From: an uncultured Chlorobiota bacterium
Lineage (GTDB): Bacteria > Bacteroidota > Ignavibacteria > UBA10030 > UBA6906
Length of the DNA: 64,000 nt
Assembly (NCBI GenBank): GCA_900696645.1
Contig: CAADGV010000005.1
Location: 62,001 to 126,000 of the forward strand
Direction: 5' to 3'
A model generated the notes under the pieces. That model saw nothing but the letters and a program-made list of their open reading frames with translations, searched no databases and was not told the origin of the DNA. Below are positions 50,243-61,504 of this stretch, in pieces. Numbering within the stretch: the stretch's first letter is position 1; each line of letters opens with the position of its first letter. The position numbers and the translations under genes are program-made.

Positions 50243-51649
50243 CTACCCATGAATCGCAGCGGTAAGAAGCGCGTCGCATTTTGTCTGACTGTCGGACTCG
50301 GCATAGAAGCGAATGAGCGGTTCTGTTCCTGATGCGCGCACTAACACCCATCCGCCTCCTTCAACGAAGAACTTGAAGCCATCCTTATCCTGGCGATCGA
50401 TGATGTTGTAGCCCGCAATTTCCTTCACGCCCTTCTTGAACCGTTTCATAATCGCCGCTTTGCCCTGTTCCGTCGTATGATGGTCGATCCGTTTGAATTC
50501 ATGCTGCCCGTATTCGTCCATCAATTCCTGTACAAGATAACTCAGACTCTTCTGCCGGACGGCCATCATCTCGCACAATAGCAGGCCGAGAAAAATGCCG
50601 TCACGCTCGGGTAAATGGACTTTCGTTCCGAGTCCGCCGCTTTCCTCTCCACCAATCAACACATCACCTTCCACCATAAGCCTGCACACGTATTTGAAAC
50701 CGACGGGGGTTTCGTGCACGGTCAGTCCGTACTTTGCACATTGTTTGTTGACCATTTGCGTGACGGAGATGGTTTTCACAACATCACCCTTCAACCCCTT
50801 GTTCTCAACGAGATATTTGAGGAGAAGGGCAAACACGCGCTGCGAGTCAACAAAATTGCCGTGTTCATCAACCGCGCCAATACGGTCGGCATCGCCGTCG
50901 GTTGCAATGCCGATGTGAAAGCCCTCGTCCTTCACACGACGCATAAGCGTGCCGAGGTTTTGCGTGATCGGCTCCGGGTTGGTACCGCCGAACGACGGGT
51001 TGTACTCATTGCGCATCTGCGCAACGTTGGGGAGAACACCATCCAACACACCCTGACCGGCTCCGTGCATAACGTCATACAGTATTCTGATTCCCGAATT
51101 ATTGATGAGATCGAAGTTCAATTTCGTCATCAAATCATCAAGGTAGTGTTGCTTCATGCTGATGTGCAAAATCGTTCCCTTCTCAAGCAACTGCGTGAAT
51201 GTCCGTTTTAGCGGTGGGAGCTTCTTCAGTTTGAGAATCTTTGCAAGCTCTTTCTCAACGTTGTCAATAGTTTCGGGAAATGCCGGTCCGCCGAACTCGC
51301 CTTTGATTTTGAAACCGTTCCATTTATAGGGATTGTGGCTTGCGGTTATGACGATGCCCGCAGCGGCATTTTCAGTTTTTGTAAGAAGGGAAATAGCCGG
51401 TGTCGATGCGATGCTGTCCGAAAGCTTCACTTTGATGCCTGCATTGGCAACCGTTGTTGCAACGACTTCGGCAAACTCCTTCGACATAAATCGTGCGTCA
51501 TATCCGATGACGATGCCGTTGCGGATTTTCTTGTGCTTCTTGTAGTGCTTTGCGGTTGCGAGAGCGACCTTTTCGAGATTGGCAAAGGTATAATCATCGC
51601 CTATGACGGCACGCCAGCCGTCGGTTCCGAATTTAATGGGTTGGGACAT
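50243..51649 (-). CDS. Phosphoglucomutase/phosphomannomutase family
   Basis: KFGTDGWRAVIGDDYT, ITASHNPYKWNGFK phosphoserine loop, ATDGDADRIG; internal start chosen. Confidence 0.94.
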   Translation of the reverse strand: MSQPIKFGTDGWRAVIGDDYTFANLEKVALATAKHYKKHKKIRNGIVIGYDARFMSKEFAEVVATTVANAGIKVKLSDSIASTPAISLLTKTENAAAGIVITASHNPYKWNGFKIKGEFGGPAFPETIDNVEKELAKILKLKKLPPLKRTFTQLLEKGTILHISMKQHYLDDLMTKLNFDLINNSGIRILYDVMHGAGQGVLDGVLPNVAQMRNEYNPSFGGTNPEPITQNLGTLMRRVKDEGFHIGIATDGDADRIGAVDEHGNFVDSQRVFALLLKYLVENKGLKGDVVKTISVTQMVNKQCAKYGLTVHETPVGFKYVCRLMVEGDVLIGGEESGGLGTKVHLPERDGIFLGLLLCEMMAVRQKSLSYLVQELMDEYGQHEFKRIDHHTTEQGKAAIMKRFKKGVKEIAGYNIIDRQDKDGFKFFVEGGGWVLVRASGTEPLIRFYAESDSQTKCDALLTAAIHG

Positions 51650-51683
51650 GTACTTTTCTGATTTGACGTGAATTGTTGTGAAC

Positions 51684-52985
<1,302 letters not shown>

Positions 52986-53105
52986 CTACATATCACGTAA
53001 TGCACAACATCGTCAGCGAAAATGTATATCAACTTCGCCAAATCGCCGAACAAAATCAATTCATGTATCGGTGGAATGTGACGCAGCCCTGCAGGAAATG
53101 AGCGT

Positions 53106-54173
53106 CTATTCTTTCAGTCTGCGGCGGCGCATGGCATTTTCCACGCGTCCGAGAACGTCCTGCACTCCGAGCAACTTCATACATGCCATATAGTCATTCC
53201 CTTCCCTGTTGCAAAAATCGAGATGACAAGGATGGCATGGAACATCGTGCCGTAAGGCTGCATGTCCTTCTTCTGTTGAATAGGGGAACCAGATATTCTC
53301 TTCACCCGGCCCGAAGATGCCGATGGTTGGAACGTCAAGCGCGGCAGCAATATGCATTGTGCCGTTATCGTTCGCAACGTACGCCGCACAATGAGAGATG
53401 ATGGCAGCAAGCTGCCTAAGCGGCAAAGAACGCAGAACTTTGATGTTGACAAACGAGTGCTGAACAACTTGCCGGACGACATCGTCATCATTCGGGCCGG
53501 CGGTGATGATAATCTGTGCGCCGAGTTTTGCCGCAATCATGTCTGCAAGTTCCGCAAACCGTTCAGGCAGCCAGCGCTTTGCCGGCCACGTTGCGCCCGG
53601 ATGTATTCCGACGATCGGTTTTGCCGGATCAAGCGGGTTGTTTTCGTAATCCAGCCACTGGAGATATATCTTTGCTTCCCGTTTCTCATCTTCTGTCAGA
53701 AAAATTTCTGTGTGACTTGCCGTTGGTTCGACCCCGGCGGCTCGAATGAATTGATTGTGGAATTCGATTGCCGTTTTGGGTTGGCCGTCATCACGAACCT
53801 GAATTGTATAGAGCTTCCCCCGTCCCTTTCGTTCTGCTCCTACTCTGACGCTCGCCCCTGTTGCGCGGGTCAGTAATGCGCTGCGGGGATTGTTGAATAG
53901 ATCGACCGCGAGATCGAACTTCCGCCTTCGCAACAACCAGGAAACCCGCGGCTGCTCAATGAGTGTCGGTGTTGAGAAATCGAACGGAATAATCTCGTTG
54001 AGATGAGGATTGTGTTCCAGCAATGAAACAGCATTCTTCTCTCCCATATACGCAATGTATGCGTCGGGGAAGGCGTTTCGGAGCGAGCGAATAACAGGCG
54101 TCGTCAAAACCACGTCGCCGATGAACTTCATGCGGGTGAGGAGGATGCGGGAGTAGGGCCGACCGGTATTCAT
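53106..54173 (-). CDS. Glycosyltransferase family 9 (heptosyltransferase-like)
   Basis: RILLTRMKFIGDVVLTTPVIRSLRNAFP, GIHPGATWPAKRWLPERFAELAD, TIGIFGPG. Confidence 0.92.
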   Translation of the reverse strand: MNTGRPYSRILLTRMKFIGDVVLTTPVIRSLRNAFPDAYIAYMGEKNAVSLLEHNPHLNEIIPFDFSTPTLIEQPRVSWLLRRRKFDLAVDLFNNPRSALLTRATGASVRVGAERKGRGKLYTIQVRDDGQPKTAIEFHNQFIRAAGVEPTASHTEIFLTEDEKREAKIYLQWLDYENNPLDPAKPIVGIHPGATWPAKRWLPERFAELADMIAAKLGAQIIITAGPNDDDVVRQVVQHSFVNIKVLRSLPLRQLAAIISHCAAYVANDNGTMHIAAALDVPTIGIFGPGEENIWFPYSTEEGHAALRHDVPCHPCHLDFCNREGNDYMACMKLLGVQDVLGRVENAMRRRRLKE

Positions 54174-56461
54174 TGGTATCGTGCGAAGAACTCTTTCGCC
54201 CAATCAGTCCGTTCAAGCCAATCCTGCACTTCGTTTCTTGCGGCTTCGCCTGATACGAAGTTCAGCGATCTCCAGAATACGGCTTTTGATTCTTCAAACC
54301 TCTTCAGGCGGAATAGTGTGTAGCCCAGCATGCGCAAGCGCGATGATTCGAGAGTTGGGTCAACTGATTCGAGAGAGAATGACTCAAGAACTTTCTGCGC
54401 TTCATCGAATCGATGCAAGCGAAGCAACGGTTTTGCCAGCATGTACTGTGGAAGCCATGAATCCGGCGACTGCCGGACAATCAGGCGTAATGTTTCCGCA
54501 CGAATCGTATCATTCTCGTCTGAAAGAAAATACTGGTGCCAACGCTCTTCCTCTTCCATTTGTGCATGCCGCCGGAGGTGAACCGCTTCCGTGAATCCTT
54601 CCGAAAGATTTGCGCGCTCCACTCTCCTGTACAATTGCAACGCCCGGCTCGCATCACCCTTCTTCCATAACCCATCGCCGATTGTCAGGAAGAGCGGAAG
54701 ATACTGCGCAGATCGTTCATCTCTGAGAATGATCGTATCAAGCGCGGAAGCGAGAACATCGTACTTGCCAAGACGCAAGGAACTCGATAGCAAGCCGCTC
54801 AGCGACTCGTAACCCGAAGTCTCTTCGAATGATATATTGTACAGTGCGTACGCTTCGCCGTACCTTTTGTCGGAGAACATTTTCCGGGCAAGAGCATTCC
54901 GTGCGGCCACGACTCTGGCACAGACTTTCTCGAATATCGGCGGACGGCGGAACAAGACATCAACAATATCACGATCCTGATCGGTAACCGGAATGCCGTC
55001 AAGGAACATTTGCCACTCACCAACAAGCGAGTCGAGTTCTTTCCCGTAGATTCTTTCGTAATCATTCGAGCGGTACAACAACATCATGTTGCGAATGCAG
55101 TATATGTCAATCAGGTATCTGCAGAACGAGCCTGCCAGAACATAGCTGATGGATGATGATTGCGCGGCAAATCCCGTGAGCGACATGATCGACCTGATAT
55201 CCGGCCCGACGCCGAACTTGCGCATTGCGGCTGCATACTCGTGCGGTGTGCGGCTCCCCCACTCCCATTCAATCGCCATGGCAACGCCCTCGACCAACCC
55301 TGTGCTCAAACTTGCTTTGATAATCGGGAGTCCGAACGGTGCCGCGACAACATGCACAAGCTCGTGTTTTAGCGTTGCATCAAGGGATTGTTTCGTAGTG
55401 TGAATCTGTTGGCTCCACGGTTTCGCAATGTTGGTATTCCCGGCGCCCATCAATCGCTGCTTCACATCGGATGACGGATAAATGAATGATTCTATTTTTC
55501 CCTTGTAGGGCAAGTTCAACTCATCCGTAATCTGTTTCAGGCGAAACTCATGTTCAGCAGCTATCCAGCGAATCTCGGACTTGTCGTACGATTGCTTCGA
55601 ATAGTAAATGCGAAAATGCTGCGTCTCAACAGCATCGCCCAATGTTCTCCGGATGAAGTTGCTTGATGAATCAAAACCAAGCTCTCCTCGAAACCACCAT
55701 GTGACAATCACGAGAGTCGCCAGCGCGGCGGTAACAAATACTGATCGTCCCTGCATCATTGCGCCGAGCAGGGCCAGACCTTTTTCCCAGCTTGCATCAT
55801 CCGGATGTGTGCTGCGAAGAATCAGCAACGCCATCCACACGAACGCAGCGGCAAGAACCAGCGTGAAAATTCTGAACATCACTAACGATGAGCTGATCCC
55901 CAGCACTTCGTCATACGTCAAGCCGGGGAAGTAGCCGTAGAAGAAATTGTAGGAAAAGATCGCCGGTGTAAAGTAGCCTACTGCAATCACTTCGGCAAAC
56001 ATTGCCAGCACGAACAGCACAAACATTGCTCGCGGCCAATGATAATGCGCAGCACAGAAGAACCCGAATGCGCTCGAGAAAATCACACTCACAACAGGAA
56101 TCAGCACAAAGAACCCGAACCCTTCAAGCAACGAGCAGTTCTTTACGAACATCGCATTCGTGAGCATGACAACGAGCGGGATGATGAGAAGGGTGAGGTT
56201 GAATGTGAGAGCTTGTTTGAAAGAATCAAATATGCGATTGCGGATTGGAGATCGCGGATCGTCGGTTGAATCCACAAGCGATCTCTTCACAACCCGGATT
56301 GTCACGAAACCGGAAATGAACGACGCAAGCAACGCTATGACAGCAGAGAACTCGTAGCCGAGATAGTTGAGAAGAGGGAGTTGAGTGCAGACAAGAGAAA
56401 CGAGGAGATATATTGCGCCGGGAATTGCCGCGTTGCGGTTGTCAAAAAACTCACGTATCAC
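54170..56461 (-). CDS. Multipass membrane protein with MA-like peptidase domain and TPR-like C-terminus
   Basis: 763 aa; multiple TM helices, LKHELVHVVAAPFG HExxH motif, helical repeats. Confidence 0.75.
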   Translation of the reverse strand: MIREFFDNRNAAIPGAIYLLVSLVCTQLPLLNYLGYEFSAVIALLASFISGFVTIRVVKRSLVDSTDDPRSPIRNRIFDSFKQALTFNLTLLIIPLVVMLTNAMFVKNCSLLEGFGFFVLIPVVSVIFSSAFGFFCAAHYHWPRAMFVLFVLAMFAEVIAVGYFTPAIFSYNFFYGYFPGLTYDEVLGISSSLVMFRIFTLVLAAAFVWMALLILRSTHPDDASWEKGLALLGAMMQGRSVFVTAALATLVIVTWWFRGELGFDSSSNFIRRTLGDAVETQHFRIYYSKQSYDKSEIRWIAAEHEFRLKQITDELNLPYKGKIESFIYPSSDVKQRLMGAGNTNIAKPWSQQIHTTKQSLDATLKHELVHVVAAPFGLPIIKASLSTGLVEGVAMAIEWEWGSRTPHEYAAAMRKFGVGPDIRSIMSLTGFAAQSSSISYVLAGSFCRYLIDIYCIRNMMLLYRSNDYERIYGKELDSLVGEWQMFLDGIPVTDQDRDIVDVLFRRPPIFEKVCARVVAARNALARKMFSDKRYGEAYALYNISFEETSGYESLSGLLSSSLRLGKYDVLASALDTIILRDERSAQYLPLFLTIGDGLWKKGDASRALQLYRRVERANLSEGFTEAVHLRRHAQMEEEERWHQYFLSDENDTIRAETLRLIVRQSPDSWLPQYMLAKPLLRLHRFDEAQKVLESFSLESVDPTLESSRLRMLGYTLFRLKRFEESKAVFWRSLNFVSGEAARNEVQDWLERTDWAKEFFARYQ

Positions 56462-56482
56462 CGTTAACGGCTCTCGTTGTCG

Positions 56483-57745
56483 TTAGTATTCTTTGCCGGA
56501 GACTCGTTCAATATCAGCCCCGATTGCCCGCAACTTCTTCTCAATCGCCTCATACCCGCGGTCGAGATGATATACGCGCAGCACTTCTGTTTCGCCTTCG
56601 GCAACAAGTCCGGCGAGTATCAGCGACGCCGATGCGCGTAAGTCGGTGGACATGACGGTTGCGCCGGTCAGTTTCTTCACGCCGCGTACAATGGCCGCGT
56701 TCTTTTTAAGTTCGATATCAGCCCCAAGTCGCTCAAGCTCCGGCACATGCTTGAAGCGATCGGTGTAGATGGTGTCTGTGACAATCGATGTTCCATTTGC
56801 AATGGACATCAACGCAATCCACTGCGCCTGCATGTCGGTCGGGAAGCCGGGATAAATGACGGCTGTCGCGTCCACCGGCTTCAACTCCGCGGGCGCCTGC
56901 AACTCGAAGTTCGATCCTTGAACCTCGGCGATGCATCCTGCATCCTCCAACTTCGCGGTGACTGCCGAGAAATGTTCCGGGTTGACGTTCTCGAGAGTCA
57001 CGCGTCCGCCGGTTATCGCCGCGGCAGTAAGGAACGTTCCGGCTTCTATTCTATCGGGAATAGTCTCGAAATCCGCCGGATGAAGTTCATCAACGCCCTC
57101 AATCTCCAACTGATTCGTGCCGATGCCGTTGATCCTGGCTCCCATCTTCACAAGAAACTCTGCAAGCGCGGTTATTTCAGGCTCAATGGCGGCATTCGTA
57201 ATCAGCGTAGTTCCTTTTGCAAGCACGGCCGCCATCATCACATTGCCTGTTGCTCCGACGCTTGAAATGTCGAAGTGGATCTTTGCCCCGGTCAGTTGCT
57301 TTGCCTTTGCAACAATGTAGCCGCGTTCGAGCTTGATCTCTGCCCCGAGCTTTTTCAACCCTTCAATGTGGAGATTGACGGGACGAGGTCCCCACGCGCA
57401 GCCGCCGGGAAGCGAGACTTTTGCTTTTCCGTATCTCGCAATGAGCGGACCCAGAACGTAAATGGACGCGCGCATTTTCTTGACGTGAGCATACGGGGCT
57501 TCATGCTTGTTTACTCCGCGCGTGTCCAGCGTGAGAACATCACCATTCAAGTCAATCTTCATTCCCATCGTCTTCAGCAGGCTCGACATTGTGGCGACAT
57601 CCTGCAGGCCGGGAGTATTCGAGAGATGAAACGTTCCGCCGGCGAGCAACGCTGCAGGCATCAGGGCAAGTGATGCGTTTTTTGCCCCGCTAATACGAAC
57701 TCTGCCGCTCAGTTTCTTGCCGCCTCGTATGATGAATTTGTCCAA
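56483..57745 (-). CDS. murA: UDP-N-acetylglucosamine 1-carboxyvinyltransferase
   Basis: MDKFIIRGGKKLSGRVRISGAKNASLALMPAALLA, GGCAWGPRPVNLHIEGLKKLGA. Confidence 0.96.
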   Translation of the reverse strand: MDKFIIRGGKKLSGRVRISGAKNASLALMPAALLAGGTFHLSNTPGLQDVATMSSLLKTMGMKIDLNGDVLTLDTRGVNKHEAPYAHVKKMRASIYVLGPLIARYGKAKVSLPGGCAWGPRPVNLHIEGLKKLGAEIKLERGYIVAKAKQLTGAKIHFDISSVGATGNVMMAAVLAKGTTLITNAAIEPEITALAEFLVKMGARINGIGTNQLEIEGVDELHPADFETIPDRIEAGTFLTAAAITGGRVTLENVNPEHFSAVTAKLEDAGCIAEVQGSNFELQAPAELKPVDATAVIYPGFPTDMQAQWIALMSIANGTSIVTDTIYTDRFKHVPELERLGADIELKKNAAIVRGVKKLTGATVMSTDLRASASLILAGLVAEGETEVLRVYHLDRGYEAIEKKLRAIGADIERVSGKEY

Positions 57746-58001
57746 GGAGAGAACTCAATCTGTTGAATCTGACATTGTGCAGACTGCTAAAAACAGCCGA
57801 ACCAATGTCACCAAAAATGCATGGAAAATCAATCACATCACACCCTCGCTCCATCGTTGAGAAATCCAACACCTCATTGCCTGCTTCTCATTTCTGCAAC
57901 TCCCCGAGTTTGTTTTCTCAGGTTTGAGAAAATGAAATCAGACTGATCCGGTCGGTCTTCATAATTATTGGAAATAAATCTGTCAATTTGCCGAATCCTA
58001 A

Positions 58002-58024
58002 AACATGACCATTTTTGTCATGTT
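58002..58024 (+). promoter_or_regulatory. Candidate Rrf2-family operator (palindrome AACATGAC-N7-GTCATGTT)
   Basis: 8-bp perfect inverted repeat centred ~65 bp upstream of an Rrf2 regulator start. Confidence 0.6.
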
Positions 58025-58078
58025 CGGCATACGGATTGAATCTCTGAGGCTAACATTCAACAACTTCGGGGACTTCAC

Positions 58079-58534
58079 ATGCAGCTGACAATGAGCGGCG
58101 AGTATGCCGTGCGGGCGATGATACACTTGTCAGCATTGCCGTTTGGAACCGTCGTGCAAATTGCCGATGTCTCGAAAGAGTGGAACATTCCGGAGAACTT
58201 CCTGCGCAAAATCTCGGTACAGTTGGCTCGCGCAGATCTCATTGTTTCGCAGCGTGGACTGAACGGCGGAATCCGGTTGGGACAACCTGCCGAGAGAATT
58301 ACGGTTCTTGATGTGATCGAAGCTGTTGAAGGCAATATCTTTCTGAACAAATGTCTTGTGTGCGACGGCGTTTGCCCGCGTGACGAATGGTGCCAGGTAC
58401 ATACACTCTGGGCCGAAGCACAAATCAAATTGAAAGAAATCCTCACGAGCAAGTCTCTTGCTCAACTTGCGGCTGAAAGCTTCACTCGAAAAGCTGAACT
58501 CAACGAAGCAAGGCAACGGACTTCCGCCGCGTAA
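58079..58534 (+). CDS. Rrf2 family transcriptional regulator
   Basis: MQLTMSGEYAVRAMIHLSALP, SQRGLNGGIRLGQPAERITVLDVIEAVEG, CLVCDGVCPRDEWC cysteine cluster. Confidence 0.94.
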   Translation: MQLTMSGEYAVRAMIHLSALPFGTVVQIADVSKEWNIPENFLRKISVQLARADLIVSQRGLNGGIRLGQPAERITVLDVIEAVEGNIFLNKCLVCDGVCPRDEWCQVHTLWAEAQIKLKEILTSKSLAQLAAESFTRKAELNEARQRTSAA

Positions 58535-58558
58535 TACGTTCTCAACACACAATTTTCC

Positions 58559-58790
58559 ATGTCTGCAACTCAGACGTTTCGGGTTGAACTGCCCGATATT
58601 GAATACTGGCAGCGACAGATCAAAGTCAATGGGGCTGCCCCGTGCACACCGATGCGCGCGGCTACGTAATTGCCATCGCCGAAGGACTTCGACGCGTACA
58701 AGATTGCGCGTGCGCCTAATCCGTTCGCCTCCATTTGCGGACGGGCATCGACAAACCACATGACGAACCGTTGCGCGCAGCAGTCGGCAT
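58559..58790 (+). pseudogene. Remnant N-terminus of an Fe-S/FAD NAD(P) oxidoreductase (GltD-like superfamily)
   Basis: Frame-shifted pieces MSATQTFRVELPDIEYWQRQIK / CPVHTDARGYVIAIAEG / DAYKIARAPNPFASICGR occur in order in different frames; rest of the gene absent. Confidence 0.75.
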
Positions 58791-58909
58791 CGCGTCAGTC
58801 GTGTTTCTGCATTGCGACGTGCGTTACACGGCGGGATGAATTCTGGAATTCCTCTGCGAGCTTTTGTATCTTTGCGGTGAACAATCAGGCAACCTCTTCT
58901 TCACATCAG

Positions 58910-59596
58910 ATGCGGCGAGTGAAAGAACTCTCATTTCAAGCAAGCCAATCCTCAGGCATAGTCGGCGCGTTATTGCTGAAGCCTAAGAATGCAACGAGTC
59001 TCCTGCTTTTCGCCCACGGTGCAGGAGCGGGCATGCAGCACAAGTTCATGGAAGATGTCTCGCACCAATTGGCCGAGTTCGGCATCGCAACGCTGCGCTA
59101 CAACTTTCCCTACACCGAGAAAAGCCTGAAACGTCCCGACCCGAAGCCCGTTCTGCTTGCTACTGTCCGCTCGGCAGTTGAGTTCGCCGATGATCTTGCC
59201 GGCGGCCTTCCCCTTTTCGCCGGAGGCAAATCGATGGGCGGCAGAATGACGTCGCTTGCCGCATCGGAGGAGCCGCTTCCGGGCGTTAGGGGAATTGTCT
59301 TCTTCGGGTTCCCGTTGCATCCCGCGGGACAACCGTCTATCCAACGAGCCGAACATCTCTCCAAAGTTAAACTGCCGATGTTGTTCTTGCAGGGAACGCG
59401 TGATGCGCTCGCCGATCTCGCGTTGCTGAACCCTGTCTGCAAAAAACTCGGCAAGCGAGCAACGCTGTTTGTTGTGGATGAAGCAGATCATTCATTTCAT
59501 GTGCCGAAAAGAACAGGCAAAAGCGATGAAGATGTTCTCACTGTACTCGCCCGAACCGTCGCCGAATGGTCTTCCACACTTATTCCTCCCAGATGA
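58910..59596 (+). CDS. Alpha/beta hydrolase (KANL3/Tex30-type dienelactone hydrolase-like)
   Basis: LLFAHGAGAGMQHKFMEDVSHQLAEFGIATLRYNFPY, GGKSMGGRMTS, LFLQGTRDALAD; internal start at MRRVKEL. Confidence 0.88.
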   Translation: MRRVKELSFQASQSSGIVGALLLKPKNATSLLLFAHGAGAGMQHKFMEDVSHQLAEFGIATLRYNFPYTEKSLKRPDPKPVLLATVRSAVEFADDLAGGLPLFAGGKSMGGRMTSLAASEEPLPGVRGIVFFGFPLHPAGQPSIQRAEHLSKVKLPMLFLQGTRDALADLALLNPVCKKLGKRATLFVVDEADHSFHVPKRTGKSDEDVLTVLARTVAEWSSTLIPPR

Positions 59597-60495
59597 ACTT
59601 CATTCTCATCGCCCTCTGTCTCACCGCCGGGTGGCTTCTTCAGCGGTCGGGCATTCTTCCAAATGATGCGCACAAGGGAATCAACGTTTGGATTCTCTAC
59701 GTCGCGCTGCCCGCCGTTGCCCTTCTGTATGTTCCCGCCATCACCTGGACTGCAGAACTCATCATACCTGTAGCGATGCCGTTTATCGTTTGGTCCGGCG
59801 CGTGGCTTGCGCTGAAACTTGTGACACGCAGGTTCCCAATTGAGAAGTCAACGCAGGCCGCCCTGCTTCTCACCGCCGGATTGGGCAACACGTCGTTTCT
59901 CGGATTTCCGCTCACGCAAGCATACTTCGGCGATGAAGGCTTGCGCATAGCCGTCATTTGCGACCAACTCTCTTTCGTCGTTCTCTCAACACTCGGTGTC
60001 ATAACGGCAATTCACGCATCGTCCGGCGGCAAGGCCGACACAATGAAGATTGCCGGCAACGTCCTTCGGTTTCCTCCTTTTCTGGCGTTTGTTGCCGCCC
60101 TTCTCGTGCTGCGGTTTCTTGACTTCGAGCCAATACTTCCGCTGCTCGAAACGCTTGCAGGAACGCTGATTCCGCTCGCCCTTTTTTCCGTAGGATTGCA
60201 GATTCGCTTTTCGGAATGGAAGGACGATGTGCGCCACCTGTCACTCGGACTTGCATACAAGTTGATGGTTGCGCCGGCACTTGTGCTGGTTGTTGCTCTT
60301 CTTGCACAGGCGAAAGGAATCATAGCACAAACAAGCGTCTTTGAAGCAGCAACGGCTCCGATGATTACCTCGGCAATTCTCGCAACCGAATATCAACTGA
60401 ATCCGCGTCTGTCAAATCTCATGGTGAGTGTCGGCGTTCCTCTCTCGCTTTTCACGACGGCCTTTTGGTGGTTCGTTGTGAAGATGCTGCTGTAA
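59593..60495 (+). CDS. AEC family transporter (auxin efflux carrier-like permease)
   Basis: ~300 aa multi-TM; GLGNTSFLGFPLTQAYFG; ATGA overlap with upstream gene. Confidence 0.88.
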   Translation: MNFILIALCLTAGWLLQRSGILPNDAHKGINVWILYVALPAVALLYVPAITWTAELIIPVAMPFIVWSGAWLALKLVTRRFPIEKSTQAALLLTAGLGNTSFLGFPLTQAYFGDEGLRIAVICDQLSFVVLSTLGVITAIHASSGGKADTMKIAGNVLRFPPFLAFVAALLVLRFLDFEPILPLLETLAGTLIPLALFSVGLQIRFSEWKDDVRHLSLGLAYKLMVAPALVLVVALLAQAKGIIAQTSVFEAATAPMITSAILATEYQLNPRLSNLMVSVGVPLSLFTTAFWWFVVKMLL

Positions 60496-60631
60496 TCCGG
60501 GGATAATGATAACCGCGAAGGCGCTAAGACACGAAGAAAAGCCGAAGCGATGCTTCAGCTGCGAATTGCATTTCCATCAACCGATTCATAGTTTCAATCA
60601 GAATTGAAATCCCCACGCTGCGGAATATTTC

Positions 60632-61504
60632 ATGATAAAGCTGTGCCTTGCTTTCTTTCTCATTTTTTGTCCCAATCGTTCTATATCGCAGATCTCCCTT
60701 GTTGATGATCTTCAGAGAAAACTGACTCTCGACTCCCCTGCACAACGCATCGTCTCGCTGGCGCCGAGTATCACCGAAACGTTGTTCGCCATCGGCGCGG
60801 GGAATCAGGTTGTCGGCGTGACCGATTACTGCAACTACCCCAACGAGGCAAAGACGAAACAGCGCGTCGGCGGCGTTATCAACCCGAACATCGAGGCCAT
60901 TATAGGCTTGAAACCGGATTTGATCGTGCTGAGCATGGAGGGAAACGTGCGGGAGGATTTCAACAAGCTGACGAGTTTCGGCATTCCCGTATTTGTGACG
61001 AACCCGCGCAACCTCGCCGGCATCTACACATCCATCTCACAACTCGGAACGCTTACCGGCCAACCGGCACAAGCAATGACTCTTGTGCATTCTCTCAAGA
61101 TGCGCGCCGACTCGATTGTTCTCGCTGCCTTTTCTTCCAAAAGCCGCAAGACGTTGCTCTTTGTTTCTCTCCAGCCGATTATCGTTGCGGGACGGGGAAC
61201 GTTTCTCGCAGAACTGATTGAACTTGCGGGAGGGATGAACACCGCAGCGCAAACGTCGTCAACGTATCCCGCGTACAGCCGCGAGGCAGTGTTGAAGGAC
61301 AATCCGGATGTGCTTATTTTCATGTCAGGTATTCTTTCCAACCCCGCCGAGCTTTCTCAATTGTATCCCGAATGGAAAACATTGAACGCATTCCGGAGAA
61401 AGAAGATTTTTGTGATTGATTCCGATATTGTCTCACGTCCCGGACCGCGGGCGGTTGACGGACTTGAAATGCTGTATAAGGTCATCCAAGAAGGACACGA
61501 ATGA
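60632..61504 (+). CDS. Periplasmic substrate-binding protein, BtuF/FepB-like helical-backbone family
   Basis: RIVSLAPSITETLFAIGAGNQVVGVTDYCNYP, LKPDLIVL, RPGPRAVDGLEML. Confidence 0.92.
   Translation: MIKLCLAFFLIFCPNRSISQISLVDDLQRKLTLDSPAQRIVSLAPSITETLFAIGAGNQVVGVTDYCNYPNEAKTKQRVGGVINPNIEAIIGLKPDLIVLSMEGNVREDFNKLTSFGIPVFVTNPRNLAGIYTSISQLGTLTGQPAQAMTLVHSLKMRADSIVLAAFSSKSRKTLLFVSLQPIIVAGRGTFLAELIELAGGMNTAAQTSSTYPAYSREAVLKDNPDVLIFMSGILSNPAELSQLYPEWKTLNAFRRKKIFVIDSDIVSRPGPRAVDGLEMLYKVIQEGHE

Noticed and set aside
58670-58909. N-terminal extension of the alpha/beta hydrolase ORF
   Set aside because: These residues (DAYKIARAPNPFASICGR...) belong to the decayed oxidoreductase; hydrolase homology begins at MRRVKEL (58910)
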